The notes: generated by a model from the letters alone, not told the origin. A stretch of 64,000 nucleotides of DNA from Adiantum capillus-veneris (GCA_014529385.2 CM043959.1:8211526-8275525), one strand, 5' to 3'. Numbered from the stretch's first letter, positions 32,226 through 44,875 are shown. Numbers and translations: made by a program.

Positions 32226-32368
32226 TGTTGAGATGAAGAGAGAAAGAGAGAGAGATGAGACAAGAGACACACCATATACGCTCCCAAAGACTGATTCATA
32301 TTGAGGACAAGATACAAATATATAGGTGAGACCAAGTTGAGTAGAGTGAGCCATATATATCTCCAATA
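32226..32368 (-). mobile_element. 5' LTR of copia C
   Basis: 143 bp, matching 17996-18138 with few differences. It is followed by the GGACG duplication at 32369-32373. Confidence 0.92.
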
Positions 32369-34259
32369 GGACGACCACAAAAACATAGACCAAACGCACA
32401 TGCAGGTGGTAGACCTAGCACCTCGGCTAGCCCATTTGAAGGTACTAGTGATAATGAGGAGGATGATGATGAACATGCATCTGAAGGTGAAGGGGTAGAG
32501 TATGGCAATGACGATGCCTTAGAGGAAGAAGGGCCAGTGCTTGATGATGCCCCTGAAGCCGATTGTGACTTTGTTGATGTTTTTCCTCCAGAATGGAGGA
32601 GTCGTGACAAGATGGACCAAGAGCCCTCAGGAACATTTTGGCATCTTCCTGCTTTCAATGGTTTGGTAGGACCAGACCTGGGACATGTGCCTCGTGAATT
32701 TTCTGAGTTTCATTTGTTTCTTATGCTATTTCCACTTGATCTTGTTGACCATATAATTAATGAGACAAACATGTATGCCAATGTACAAAGAGAGAAGTGT
32801 AACAATTTGCATGAGTCTATGAGAAGATGGGTCCCATTGGATCGTCATTCGTTTTTGCGCTTCTTCGGCATGGATCTAGGAATGGCACTTCACTACATGC
32901 CTAGCAAGAAACACTATTGGAAAGATGACATGATAGGCTCATTACACTTTCCCAACTTTGGTGATAAGATGAGTTGTACCTCTTTCCAACAAATAAAAAG
33001 ATTTTCACATCTTTGAGACAATGCTAAAAGGCCTCTAAGGGGATGTAGAGAGCATAGATTATGGCAGACGCTTGAGTTGGAAGAATGGCTGAATTTTACA
33101 TTTCAAAAGTACTATAACTTGCACCAATGTGTGACTATTGATGAGCGTATTATTCCATGAAAATGCAAGCTTAATCCATGCAGGGTATACAATCCAAAAA
33201 AACCTCACAAGTTTGGCATACAGGTTTGGAATTTGTGTGACTCCTCCACGGGTTACAATTATGCATTTCAGGTTTATGATAAGATTCCATGCAAAGAGTT
33301 TTCCTTTCCATGTGGTTGCAAATCTTGTGAAATACTTGCCTAGAAAAGGTCATCATGTATTTTTTGACAGGTATTTCACTTTTGTAAAGCTCTTGGAGCA
33401 TTTGCGGAGTGAAGGTCAAGGTGGTACAGGGACATATGTATGCAATAGGAAGTACCTTCTAGGTAAAGATATGTTGAATTTGAGCAAGCAAGATCGTGGT
33501 GTTCCTTGCTTTGCATTTTGTAAAAAGAAAGGCCTTATTGCATGCTCTTGGAAGGATAAGAAAGAGATTTTCTTTGCTTCGAATTGCTTTGATATGCATA
33601 AAGGTGAGGTGAAGCGCATGGTTGGGGATGGTAAGAAGATGCTTGTGTCATGCTCATATTTGGCAGTTAAATATAATGAATGTAAAGCTGGATGCGATGT
33701 ATTTGATAGTATGGTGTTGGGTCATGGTTACAGTTTGCAAACCACCATGCATGGATGGAAATGGTGGCATGCACTCTTTTGGGGTCTCATGGACTCTGTC
33801 TTTACCAATGCATGGATTGTTTGGAAGGATTTTTATGTCACACTTGATACTTCTAGATTTGATTTTATTCTTTGATTGCATGAACAGTTGGTGAATAATG
33901 CATTTAGGCCATTTGTGTGCAAAAGGCTTGTGGTTGAGGATGTGTACAATGGACACTTTCCAATGCACTTGCATGATGTGGAAAGCAAGTATTGTGTGGT
34001 TTGCGCTGCCAAGAGAAAGAAGCACTTATCAAAGAATAAGGAGGTGGAGGGATGTAAGCCCTCACACACTAAATGGGGTTGCGGAAAATGTAAGAAAACC
34101 ATGTGTGCAGATCCTTGCTTCAAGCAATACCATGCAAAGGCTGTGGTAGACTTTTTGTATGACGGCAGGTCACGAGTGACGAGGAGACGCGAACTTGCAC
34201 CTCTATGTAAGAACTCATCAATTTTGGATTGTGGTGTCTGCTTGTGGTTTTCTTCCTAA
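32369..34259 (+). pseudogene. P1 piggyBac transposase, AT-hook, catalytic and C-terminal Cys-rich domains
   Basis: The frame enters from 17995 in phase. A GRPQKHRP AT-hook-like motif and an acidic Ser/Glu stretch come first. The DDE_Tnp_1_7 domain follows: IINETNMYANVQ, WVPLDRHSFLRFFGMDLGM, YWKDDMIGSLHFPNF, then the catalytic Asp in TIDERIIP (33140), YNPKKPHKFGIQVWNLCDSS, a second Asp in VFFDRYFTF (33366), GTGTYVCNRK and a third Asp in KAGCDVFDSM (33696), then HGWKWWHALFWG. The C-terminus (33990-34140) is a zinc-finger-like domain: CVVC, WGCGKCKKTMC, PCFKQYH. Lesions: TGA at 33014, 33158 and 33873 and one frameshift near 33300. It would cut and paste at TTAA. Confidence 0.93.
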
Positions 34260-37077
34260 ACTTGTTCTTTTATGTGACATGCAGGATTCAGGTGGATGCA
34301 TGGCGAGCATGTTTCATGGAAAGAATGGTCCATGTCTGATTTTTTTCTCACTTTTTGGTATGTGTATGCTTGCTTTATGTTTACACATGCCTTATGGTTT
34401 TCCTATGGTGTGTAAAGCTACTCATGCATGTTGTCGTCTTTTGTCATATGCAAGATTTTATGGTTCTTCATTCATGGCAATGATCTATCGCTGTTTTTAT
34501 TTTTTCCTCTAGATATGCATATTGTTCCATGCTTTGCCTTTTTCTGTTTGTGGTTTTCTATTCAAAAATCTGTTGCTTTATGGTTTGCATGGCAAGCGTA
34601 AGCTTTTCTCACCAGGTTATGGTTACGCGAGTTTCCTCGCCAGGTTTATTTTGCTTCATGGATCTTATGGTTTATGGTTTTTATGGCGAGCACAAGGTTT
34701 TCTTGCCAGGGTTGTAGTTGTTGCAATAGCTTATGGTTTATGCAAGCTTCTCTCAAGACATTGAGTATTTTTGGATATGGCACCTTGTGGGTTATGGTTA
34801 TGCGAGTTTCCTTGCCAAGTGTTTTTTGCTTCATGGATCTTATGGTTTATGGTTTGCATGACAATCATAAGGTTTTTTTTGTAGGTCCTTTTTCTCGCTA
34901 GGGTTGTAGTTGTTGCAATAGATTATGGTTTGTGCAAGCTTCTCTCAAGACATTGGGTATTTTTGGATATGGCACATTGTGCGTCATGGTTATGCGAGTT
35001 TCTTCGCCAGGTTTTTTTTGAGTCATGGATCTTATGGTTGATGGTTTTCATGGCAAGCATAAGGCTCTCTTGCCAGGTCCTTTTTCTCTCCAGGGTTGTA
35101 GTTGTTGTAGTAGCTTATGGTTTGTGCAGGTTTCTCTCAAGACATTGGTTTTTTTTTTGATATGGCAACTTGTGGGTTATGGTTATGTGAGTTTCCTCTC
35201 CAGGGTTTATTTTGCTTCATGGATATTCTGGTGGTTTGCATGGCGAGCATAAGGTTTTCTTGCCAGGTCCTTTTTCTTGCCAGGGTTGTAGTTGTTGCAG
35301 TAGCTTATGGTTTGTGCAGGTTTCTATCAAGAGATTGCGTTTTTTTGGATATGGCACCTTGTGGATTATGGTTATGCAAGTTTCCTCACTAGGGTTTATT
35401 TTGCTTCATGGATCTTCTGTTTGATGGTTTGCATGGCGAGCATAAGGTTATGGTTTGTGCAGAGATATCATTGCTAAGTGATGGTTGTAGGTTTATGGTT
35501 TGCAGGGTGATCATACCATTACTAACTGTTGGTCGTAAGGGTTTTTGGATACAAAGTCTTGTGGTTTATGGTTATGCAAGTTTCTCATTTTGGTGTATCT
35601 TCATGAGAGATTGTGTTTGTTTGTTCTTCTATCTTGTGTCTTTTTGTCTTGCTAGAAGATTTTTCAATTTACTTATGGCATTTGTTTTTTGTTTTGAATT
35701 GTTTGCAGATTATTGTTGCATTAATGCAAGCTTTTCATATATTTTCTTTTACCTTCCAGGTATATTTTTTGCTTGTGGTTACTAATGGGCAAGGTTTTCA
35801 TGGCTAGTGTATAACTTTCTCAACAAGTATATAGAGTGCTTATGAAAATTATAGAATACACTTGGGTATGGCAGATTATGGTGATTATGTCTTCATGGCA
35901 GGTCTTCCAGCTTCTTGGAAACTCTTAGATCCCCTTTTTGTCTTGGTCTGCCCTCTTATTGCAGACTATGGTTGATGATTCAGCTTAACTTGGTGATTAT
36001 TATGGCTCATAGGATTTATCTTATGACCTGATGGCTTGTCATATTCTCCTATTACAAGTTATGACCTTTATTGCTATTTTTGTGGTTACCTCTTATTATG
36101 GAACCTCATAGTTGCCTTGTGTGGATACTTATGGTATAATTTTCTAGTTGTGTGTGTATCATGAACAACTCTTGCATCTTATGGCAGTTTGATGGATATT
36201 TATGGCAGTGTTGGCTTATGATAGTTGTATCTTTTTCATGGTAAATGTATGTAGTATGATGGCTCATGGTTGTTGATCTTTATGGGTAAACATGTTCATG
36301 GTAGCTTATGGTAGACTAGTTTAACTTGTGGTTTATGGTCTTTTACCATTTTGTTTATGACGCTTTTGTTGTTATGGCATACAATGAATTCTATGGGACA
36401 TTGGGGTAGTTTATAGTGACTTTGGGACATATGGTTTTGTAGTAGACAAGTTGCATATGGATAGTTAGCATATGGTTTCTTTTTCTTGGATTTCTTTCAT
36501 GGCAGGTCTAGAGTCATAGTTTTTAAGTTTCATTAGCAAACTCTTTCAGGGTTGTAGAGTCATCTCAAAACGTTACGCTTTTTGTGTCATTTGAATATGG
36601 GTATATGACAACAACAGTATTATGCAGTGCAATATGTGGAAAAAAAAGAGCTATTGAATAATGTTTTTAACATTGATATGCATAAATTTGTCAACCCGTC
36701 ACTTAGTCATGATGATATATCTACCTTTGGTATAAGTTATGTGGTTCAAGAAGGATTGTCTCACCATCCATGGAAAAATTTATTGTATGACATTGCTATG
36801 TGGATTTGAAATGCCTTCTCCGTGACTTTATTCTTCTCATAAGCAATGGGTTTTGGCTATAAGTGGCTTCTAGAAACAACTATCAAGGCATTGTGGTGTT
36901 CATGCAATGCCTAGTGTGGCAAATTATACGCTACTTTTGAGATTTGAATCCCTGCATGCAGCTATACCCTAAACTGTCAAAACACATGCTAATTTCAACA
37001 AAAATGTAGAGCTTAGAACTTATTTTTTAAGGTTATAACTACTCATCTATCTGAGTTCTTTACTATGATAATTGTCT
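34260..37077 (+). other. Non-coding 3' region of P1
   Basis: About 2.8 kb after the transposase stop with no credible coding sequence. The first third is the 191-bp tandem repeat. The remainder is T-rich and full of short TATGG(T/C) words (TTATGGTTTATGG, TATGGCAG), as if it had grown by repeated slippage of a short unit. Open stretches here reflect low stop density in repeats. Confidence 0.6.
34600..35460 (+). repeat. Degenerate tandem repeat, period about 191 bp, in P1
   Basis: The landmark GTTGTAGTTGTTG falls at 34711, 34903, 35095 and 35285. Other shared blocks are CTCTCAAGACATTG, GGATATGGCACCTTGTGG, GTTATGGTTATG and AAGGTTTTCTTGCCAGG. There are four clear units plus partial flanking ones. 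Confidence 0.88.
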
Positions 37078-37082
37078 GGAAA

Positions 37083-37330
<248 letters not shown>

Positions 37331-37339
37331 AGTACGTTT

Positions 37340-37860
37340 TTGTTTTTTATTTTTTTCCTGATTGAAAACGATTTTGCACAAACTAGTCGCACTAGGCATC
37401 GCAATCGATGTGGTCTACAACTTTGCAAAAGAATTTTTTTTAAAATTCTGCACCGATTTTGAGTAATCGTTGGCAAACTATGTACATATCTGAAAAGTAA
37501 CTTTCGCTTTTTGTTTTCAAATTTTCTCCTAATTGAGAACGATTTTGCAAAAACAGCACGCAAAGGCACTGAAATCGATGTGGTCTATAACTTTGTAGAA
37601 GAAAGTATTTTTTTTCAAATTCTGCACTGGTTTTGAGTTATCGTTGGCGGACTGCGTACATGCCTGAAAAGCAACCTTCGTTTTTTGATTTTTGATTTTC
37701 TCCTAATTGCGAACGATTTTGCAGAAACTATTCGCTTGAGCCATCGGAATCGATGTGGTCTACATCTTTACAGAAGAAAGTTTCTCTAAATTCTGCATCG
37801 ATTTTGGGTTCTCGTCTTGGACTACGAATATGTTTGAAAAGCAAAATTTTACTTTTTGCT
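37340..37860 (+). repeat. Tandem repeat, three units of about 171-174 bp, in D
   Basis: AACGATTTTGCA occurs at 37367, 37538 and 37712. Each unit also has ATCGATGTGGTCTAC (or CTAT), AATTCTGCA and a GAAAAGCAA/GAAAAGTAA block. Confidence 0.88.
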
Positions 37861-38089
37861 TTTGATTTTCCTCATAATTGAAAACTTCTCAATTATATTT
37901 TTTCTTCATCAATCATATATTTGTTACTGACGTAACTTTTCTTCTGAAGAAGCCAACATATCGTTCCGATTCAGTTGAGCCATTGATGATCGTCCAAATT
38001 TTATCGAGTTACTGTTGGTAAATAATCTTTTGTTATATGATATACTCGTTCATTGATTCTCATATAATTATTCTTCTAAAGATATGGTT

Positions 38090-38530
38090 TATGTCATTTT
38101 ATTGATAATTTCTCATTGATACCATAGTGATTTTGATAGTACCATGATGATGTTTTGTTAGCACTTTGGTCATGGTGATTTTTCGTTGATTCCATGGTTA
38201 TTTTTCATTGATACCATGGTTATTCTCGGTGATGCCATGATGATATTTCGTTGATACTATGGTGATTCTCAGTGTTGCCATGATGATATTTCGTTGATTC
38301 CATGGTGATTTTTGTTGATACCATGATGATGTTTCGTTGATACCATGGTTATTCTCGGTGATACCATGATGTTGTTTCATTGATACCATGGTTATTCTCG
38401 GTGATGCCATGATGTTGTTTGGTTGATACAATGATTATTCTATGATGCTTTTTGTTGATACCATGATGATTTATTCATTTTTATTGATACAATGATGATA
38501 TTTTGTTAATACTTTGATGATACTCATTGA
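38090..38530 (+). repeat. Minisatellite of 21-22 bp units (43-bp dimer) in D
   Basis: Two half-units alternate: CCATGGTTATTCTCGGTGATA (21 bp) and one of the CCATGATGATGTTTCGTTGA type (22 bp). About 15-20 variants occur. There is no open frame on the plus strand, and the minus-strand frame is repeat-driven. Confidence 0.85.
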
Positions 38531-39074
38531 TATCACTACGTTGATAAATGTCGTTTTATGTAGTATATACACATGTCATTTGCATCACGTATCATGCATC
38601 TTGTACTTTTTATGTTCATACTTTATGTCCACGTATGTTGTCGTGCGTATATATGTCGTCAAAAGAGTGGCGTTGCGAACCATCTATTGTCGCAAACTTG
38701 GTCACAATAAAAGATTTATGAAGACATGTTTGGTGATGCCATGTTGATGACAACATGAAGATATGTTTGGTGATGTGATAGTGATGACAAGCTACACAAC
38801 AGATTCACGCAGATACTTCTGATTACGAGCTAATCAATAGCCTTTACACCTCTTTATTGAACCTTTGTATTCATTATTGCATTTGATAGGATAGGAATAA
38901 TGTAACTCTTGATAAAACATTCATTGTAAAAGGAGTGATGTAGCTCCTCATGAACATTTGTATATTCAATGATTTTTATAATATAATGGTGGGTGTATAT
39001 AGAGCTGTGGGTTTTTCCCTTGATCCCCCAAGTTTTTTTTCATCCACAATTAGGGACCCTTATTTGAGCGGGGT

Positions 39075-39220
39075 TGTTGAGTTTATATGTGAAGATACTC
39101 AATATATGGCTTCTCTATATATGGCACCCAGGTCCCCTCTATATATACATCATCTCATGTGTGTATTCTACACACTTTGGGGTTCTATTTTTGTGCTCTC
39201 TCTCTCTCTCTCTCTCAATA
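39075..39220 (+). mobile_element. 3' LTR of D
   Basis: 146 bp with the short CT allele. It ends CAATA (the left copy ends CAGCA) and is followed by GGAAA, the target duplication. Confidence 0.9.
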
Positions 39221-39225
39221 GGAAA

Positions 39226-39494
39226 AATGCCAGAATGTGTCAACCAGTTTTTATTTGGGAGCACCAAGTGGCACACCGAGCCGCTTCCCTATTTTGAGTA
39301 CTTTGCAGACATGCACCTACTTTGAGAGCTTGGTACTTTAATGCAAATGATATTTTGACACTTTATGTATTTTTCCTAAAGCATATGGGTCTTGTGACTA
39401 TGCTCAATGAAGGATTTTGAGGATAGAGCCCACTCCTAAGAGTGACGAATTTTTTGTAGACCCTAAAAATCACACTTTACCACTCTAGTGTTAA
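39226..39494 (+). repeat. Right end of P1 with inverted repeat and TTAA
   Basis: The last 265 bp of P1. It ends TTACCACTCTAGTG followed by TTAA 39491-39494, the inverse of the left end. Unlike the left end it lacks the 18-bp palindrome array, so the two ends are asymmetric. Confidence 0.88.
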
Positions 39495-39894
39495 AGGTTG
39501 TTCCGAAGCATACTAATCTGATTCTTGGTAAGGATAGGTGATTGTCTCCTAGGTTTGTTGGTCCTTTTAAGGTATTGAAGCGGGTTGAGTCTCTTTGCTT
39601 ATAAACTAGAATTGCCTGCGCATGTAAAAGTTCATCCAGTTTTCCATGTAAGTTTATTGAAGAAGTATGTGGCTAATCCTTGCAATGTTTTGTAGAAGAG
39701 ATATGATCTTCAAGATGATGGATCATTGAGAATAAAACCAAACACAATTCTTGATCGTAGAGTTAGACAGCTTAGGAGCAGAACTCTTGTTGAAGTTCTA
39801 GTTAACTGGGATATTAATCCCGTAGAAGATGCCTCTTGTGTAGATTTAGATGTTTTGCATGCTGAGGACAAAGTTAATTTTGACAAGGGGAGAA
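39491..39894 (+). pseudogene. Element B integrase C-terminus with chromodomain-like tail
   Basis: The frame resumes after P1: [28 protein letters not shown] (GPF module) and, after a shift near 39590, [16 protein letters not shown], then PNTILDRRVRQLRSRTLVEV and VNWDINPVEDAS. The last part matches the chromodomain region of plant chromoviruses. The gene ends KGRM with a TAA that overlaps the LTR start. At least two breaks occur. Confidence 0.85.
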
Positions 39895-40940
39895 TGTAAT
39901 AGGACTATTTTTCCAAGTTCTTAAAGTCAAAAAGAATATAATAGGTTAGATATTTTGTTAAAATGGTTTAAACATTTGTTATATAGTTTATGAGATAGAG
40001 AGTATTAGTCGTACATAAATGAGTTTGAGATATCGAGGGATAAAATATATTTTCTTCACAATACATCAAAGGTGTATTTAGTAATAATTATTGAATAAAA
40101 GATCATCTGATTGTAGATTCTAAAGTAGACACATAGTCAAAATTTCATATTTTCCTCAATATCAATGTTTCATTTTTATGTGTTTTAGCTTAAAATACAT
40201 GGACAAGATTAAAATAAGTTAAAAATGTCATGGAGACCATAAAATAGGGGTTTTATGAGCCGTGATCCAAAAGTTTCATTTCTAGCCACACAAAGAGGTT
40301 TTGCGCAATTTTGTATATGCGTGCCTTGTAGACTAGACCTGCTCCAGTTGTTTTGAGTACCTAAAAGCCTATATTCTGAGTTTTTATGACAAAGTTATGA
40401 CAGGCATAAATTGCCAGCAGTAGCACGGTAGCCTACAAACAACAACAGGCTAGCTTACAAACAAATATACAAGATTATCCAATCTCTTTTGTATTATCCA
40501 ATCAAGAAGTGATTGCACTGTTTTATGATGGTACAAAATGATGTTTTTTATTTGATTATCATGTTGATTTGGTTTCACGAGTATGTTCTTTTGGCTATTT
40601 TGTAGACGATGCGAAAACCAAGGTGTGAAACAGGATCTGTGCAAGGTCTCGTGATATTGGGATTGTGATCATGTTACAATTCCGATTATGATTTTTGTTG
40701 CCATCAAGAGATTGAGATTGAGAGTCTGATTGAAATTGAGAGTGTGGTTGTGATTAAGATTGAGAGTGTGATTGAGATTGAGATTGAGATAGCTCGGCGA
40801 TGGCCGGGAGGTTATGAAACGAGTTATGCTCTTCTTGTAATTATTACCTTACATCCATACAAATTCTTTATTTCATCGATTTATTCTGCGTACTCTGTAT
40901 TTTTCATTATCAATGTATTTTTATCTCCCATGTCGCGTCA
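39895..40940 (+). mobile_element. 3' LTR of element B
   Basis: It starts TGTAATAGGAC directly after the purine run GACAAGGGGAGAA (polypurine tract). It probably ends at a CA around 40940, but the 5' LTR is outside the window, so the end is not confirmed. Near 40690-40795 it holds (GATTGA)n-type repeats. Confidence 0.7.
40688..40795 (+). repeat. GATTGA-type short repeats
   Basis: GAGATTGAGATTGAGAG and variants recur with 6-bp phasing, just before a segment likely to be the end of the B LTR. Confidence 0.75.
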
Positions 40941-41658
40941 CATGACGAGTCATGATGTAAAATGATTGATTGACCAAACATAAGTGACAAACTCTACCAA
41001 TGATGAGGCTTTTTGTTATTAATAGAGTGCATAAAATGATGTACAGTTAACCGAACGTAAGTAAATGATGATTCTTTTTGTTATCACTAATGTGCATAAA
41101 ATTAAGTGTTCATGACAAGAACGATTAGTAATACCATGATTTCACCAAGATATATGAAAATTTTAGATGTAAAATAATTCATGTAAACCATATGGAATAA
41201 CATTATCAAAAAATAATCAAAGTAGGCCAAATAATTCTCTCCTTCCAATGGGGAGATATTATTTTTTAAAATATCTAGTTATGATTAAGATTCTAACTTG
41301 AGAGGATCTCTTGTTGTGTCTATAGGCACAGGTGTATCTTCAAGAGCACATTTTCGAGATCCAACCAAACTTGTGCATGGAAAATCACGCCATAAGTGTT
41401 GATGGTAACTGATTGGTCTCTTCACACTATACTTTCAAGAAAACAAGTTCTCAATTGCCAAGGGGCAATATCTAAGTTTACTTTACCAAGCTGCTTATAA
41501 TCCCTATGGTAGCACAATAGCCTATGTAGGTCTCAACTACCTATTAGTTTCAAGTAATTTCTTTTTTAAAGTCGACCAAGGGATTCAAATTTCCAAGGCA
41601 AAACTAAGGTTTCTAAATGAAATATTTATTTATCTTCACTAATACCTACTTTTAGTTT
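40941..41658. other. Unassigned DNA between B and P3
   Basis: AT-rich sequence with no credible ORF, repeat or RNA gene that I can recognise. It may include the original insertion site of B. Confidence 0.5.
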
Positions 41659-41662
41659 TTAA

Positions 41663-42918
41663 CCATAGTCTGGTAACCTAATAGGACATACAAGTATCCT
41701 TTCAGGGTTTTGGAAAAAGTTTCCAAAACCATAGTAGATTCACTCATTTTGAAAATTCCTTTCATGAGCTTATAGTTCAAAGACTACTACATATGGAAAA
41801 AATGATAAATTTATAAAAATTCTTATGTCTTGGTCACAACAAGCCTCCAAATTTGATGGACCAATGCATTTTCTCCAAAACAGCCATTTCTTACAGTTGA
41901 TTGCATAGAAATAAGAGTGGGGATTTGTATAGGACATCAAATAAAATTTCTCATGAACTTCAAAGGGTTGGGGATTAAAACATATGGTTACTTTTTCCTC
42001 ACTATTTTATTTTGAGGCAAGAAAAAAAGGTACGAAAAGTTTCATTTTTGCCATTCTATAGACCTATCATCAAAGTTTCTATAGTCACGTCAATATATAT
42101 ACTATATACATGTTTTCTTAATTTTCTTTGGGCCTTTGGATCCAAAAGGAGCCATGGAGCATGTCAAAATAATAGTGGATCTCTTCAATAAGTGGAACCT
42201 TGGGGACAATGATGAAGTGTTAAATATAGCAAACATGACAAAACTGGGTTTGGCCTTATGACCTGTAGAATCTCATAGAAAATACTCAATATCTAACCAA
42301 ATTTATAGTTTATGATCAGATATGGTTACTACCTACAAAATACACACAATTGGCCTAAGAAACTAGTAATATTGAGAAAGCTACACTACAATGTTTCGTA
42401 TTCTACAACAATTAAAAAACTCAACCATCATTATATACCATGATATATAGCATATTAGGTCCCCCAGAACTCAAGGAAAGCTAGCTTTATGCTATACATG
42501 ACACTTACATAATCAAAATTTCATTTGGGTATCAAGAAAGCCACCAAAAAACTCATAAAAGTGCTAATTCTGGCAAAAAAATAGGATTAGGCAATTCTTG
42601 TAATCTAGACATAACTTTCAATTTTAACACTCACAAACATGAAGTTTAGAGTGCAATTTGTTGTTTTGAAATCCAAAAACAGGATTCATTTTTTCACATT
42701 GTTTATGTTTAAAAATGTTGTGCAAGAGTAAGGTTAATGGTGAGATCGATATCACAAAAAAAAAATGTCAAGATTTTTTCAGCTCATAAGGAAACTTTCT
42801 GGATATATAACACTTAGAAATTCATTTTCATACTCTTCAAATAATTCAAACAAAATGGTCACTTAACAGGACACAAAAGTGTCCAGGGACATAAAAGTGT
42901 CATGTTACCAGTCTAGTG
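41663..42918 (-). mobile_element. P3: non-autonomous piggyBac-type element, 1256 bp, inverted copy of P2
   Basis: Flanked by TTAA (41659-41662 and 42919-42922). The right terminus inverted reads CACTAGACTGGTAAC and continues like the left end of P2 (GACACTTTTATGTCC, GGACACTTTTGTGTCC, GTGACCATTTTG). The left terminus is more decayed (CCATAGTCTGGTAACC). Interior blocks such as ATATAGCATATTAGGTCCCC also match P2 inverted. No coding sequence. Confidence 0.87.
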
Positions 42919-42922
42919 TTAA

Positions 42923-43582
42923 CAGGTCAATGAAATAGTGGGCCTTTTGAGGCTAGGATTTTGGTAATGCACCTTTGAGACTTGAAAATTTCCCTAGACT
43001 TGTGGGTAAATATACGGTAATTTTTAGATCATAGTGAGCTTATAAATTGATATTTTTACTTTTTTAATATGCTTTGAATGAGATTTACAAGTGGGATGTA
43101 TATGCTACAATGCTTTCATGCACTTGAATCTTCACACACACACGCGACAAGGCCATGTATGAGCCAAGGATCTTGGGAAGGAAATGTAACAGGTACTTGC
43201 TAGTTTTACAAGTAAGACTAGTTCCCAAACAAAGTATCACCATATTGGAGAGTTTGAGACTTTAGAGCCCATTTGGGAATCACTAATGTCTTGAATATTT
43301 TTCCATATGGACAAATCTCAAAACTATTTTTTTAGGAAAAATCCTTCTACAGGGAAGTACTTGAAAAGATCTTCCAAGCCTTGCTCTCAAAACTTTGGCT
43401 AAGATTGGGCCATGTGATCAAATCTTAAGCTCATCCGAAATTCACTAATATGGTGCTAAGTCCCTATCTGTTGGTCAAATTCATCTATTAGATCCCTTCA
43501 AGCATGCAGTATTAGAAACAATTTTAGTGGTGGCCAAGAATTATCGTACACCTATTAAGAATTGTTAGTTTTACAAACACTA
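42923..43582. other. Unassigned DNA between P3 and P4
   Basis: No gene recognised. Positions 43230-43470 are repeated in inverted orientation at 48895-49130. A short CACACACACACG run lies near 43135. Confidence 0.5.
43230..43470 (+). repeat. Dispersed repeat, inverted partner at 48895-49130
   Basis: Shared words after inverting the partner: GGAATCAC(T/G)AATGTCTTGAATA, CTCTCAAAACTTTGG, CCAAATCTTAAGC / TCAAATCTTAAGC and ATTCACTAATATGG. The two copies are diverged. Element type unknown. Confidence 0.75.
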
Positions 43583-43586
43583 TTAA

Positions 43587-44875
43587 CATTAGTTCTGTAA
43601 TTGGACACTAAAGTGTCCTATTTTCCTACGAAGTTCTGGCAATTTATTTGTCAAGCTAGACGGAAGTTTTTTACACATTGCTTCTACCATAGGTTGGTTA
43701 TAAGGGAAAGAAAACATTGGATTTTTCTCCATGTCAAAACACAAGCCCTATTGAGAGAATTGTGGTAATTTCTAAGTCGTAATTTTTTGTAAAATTTCAT
43801 GTTTTTTTGCTTAAAAAATCATAAAATTAATATATCTTTTGTAAAGGTAAGATTTTTCATGTTTTTAAAAGCCAAGTGCTAGTACTTTGTGTTACAAAAC
43901 AATGGAATTCCCTTCAAGGAATAGTTTTAAATTTAAATGCAGGTATAAATAATTATAATTTCATACTTGAACATGTGCTAACTAAGAGCATAATTTTGGC
44001 CTTTCAAAGGTCCTCTCATGGAATTGGGGGTATTCTAGTGCAATTTGACAACATCAAATGACTTTATATGTTAAAACCAAGAAACTACGTATTTTTTTGG
44101 CTCCCTCACTTACTTAAATCTTGTCACTTACACCCTATCTTGAAATTTTGATTGTTCAAAAACTCTTGAAAATCTTGAGTCCTCCACAATAACATTGAAA
44201 CCAAGGTTTTAGGTATCCCATTTGTATTCATACCATGCACTTTGATACATTTAGTTCATACGTGTGGAAAGTTTGAAGTTATTTGAGTTTTTGAATACTT
44301 ATGTCTCAAGAATAAAAATATCAAAAATTTTGCATGCGCAATTTTGAATATTTGAAATGATCCTAAAAACAATTCTTACCAAATCACTTCTACTTGCCAC
44401 CTTGAGTCCTCATTGGAGAGGGTAAGCAATGTATCACTTTCTTAAACTCAAAAAGACATGAAAAACATATTTTTTCTATGCATACAACGATATGCTTGAA
44501 ATGGCCATGTCAAACACGTAGACCTTCTTATTATTTTATATACTCTCAAGTATTTTTTTGGCACATGGAACTTGCAATTATCTATAGCACAATTGTAGAA
44601 AAGTTGTGTACAAGGTCGCTTCATTTATTCTTGAGCTTATAAAGTTGATTTCTTCAACGCATCAATCGCAGTCTTATGGGGGTCCCCTTATGAGTATATT
44701 TATTGATCATGATAGCTTCTAAGATGCAAGGTTATATTTTTCAAAGACCCTCTATCTAACATATTTTAGCATATCAATAGGGTTTTCTTAAATACAACGT
44801 CTGATGCAAGTAACATTTAATCGAAATTTGTAAAAAAAGGACACTTAAGTGTCCTATTTTGGCACCAAACTAGTG
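43587..44875 (+). mobile_element. P4: non-autonomous piggyBac-type element of a second subfamily, 1289 bp
   Basis: TTAA at 43583-43586 and 44876-44879. The right end inverted reads CACTAGTTTGGTGCC; the left reads CATTAGTTCTGTAAT. The 16-bp palindromes are GGACACTAAAGTGTCC at 43603 and GGACACTTAAGTGTCC (a perfect palindrome) at 44839. The interior is AT-rich without a convincing gene and does not obviously match P2/P3. Confidence 0.78.

Larger units (their letters stand above)
17996..32368 (-). mobile_element. Element C: Ty1/copia retrotransposon inserted in the P1 transposase gene
   Basis: LTRs of exactly 143 bp lie at 17996-18138 and 32226-32368, flanked by GGACG. On the minus strand the LTR reads TGTTGGAG...CTCAACA; the right copy has one changed base at its end. 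The primer-binding site at 32225-32214 matches initiator tRNA-Met, and a polypurine tract precedes the 3' LTR. Gag, protease, integrase, RT and RNase H are present in copia order. Without element G the length is about 5.7 kb, normal for copia. Frame breaks show it is inactive. Confidence 0.93.

Noticed and set aside
33654..34123. Minus-strand frames opposite the transposase
   Set aside because: Antisense shadows of the catalytic and Cys-rich domains.
34260..35807. Many hydrophobic open frames after the transposase
   Set aside because: They repeat with the 191-bp tandem unit and have no domain or consistent frame; T-rich codons make them look membrane-like.
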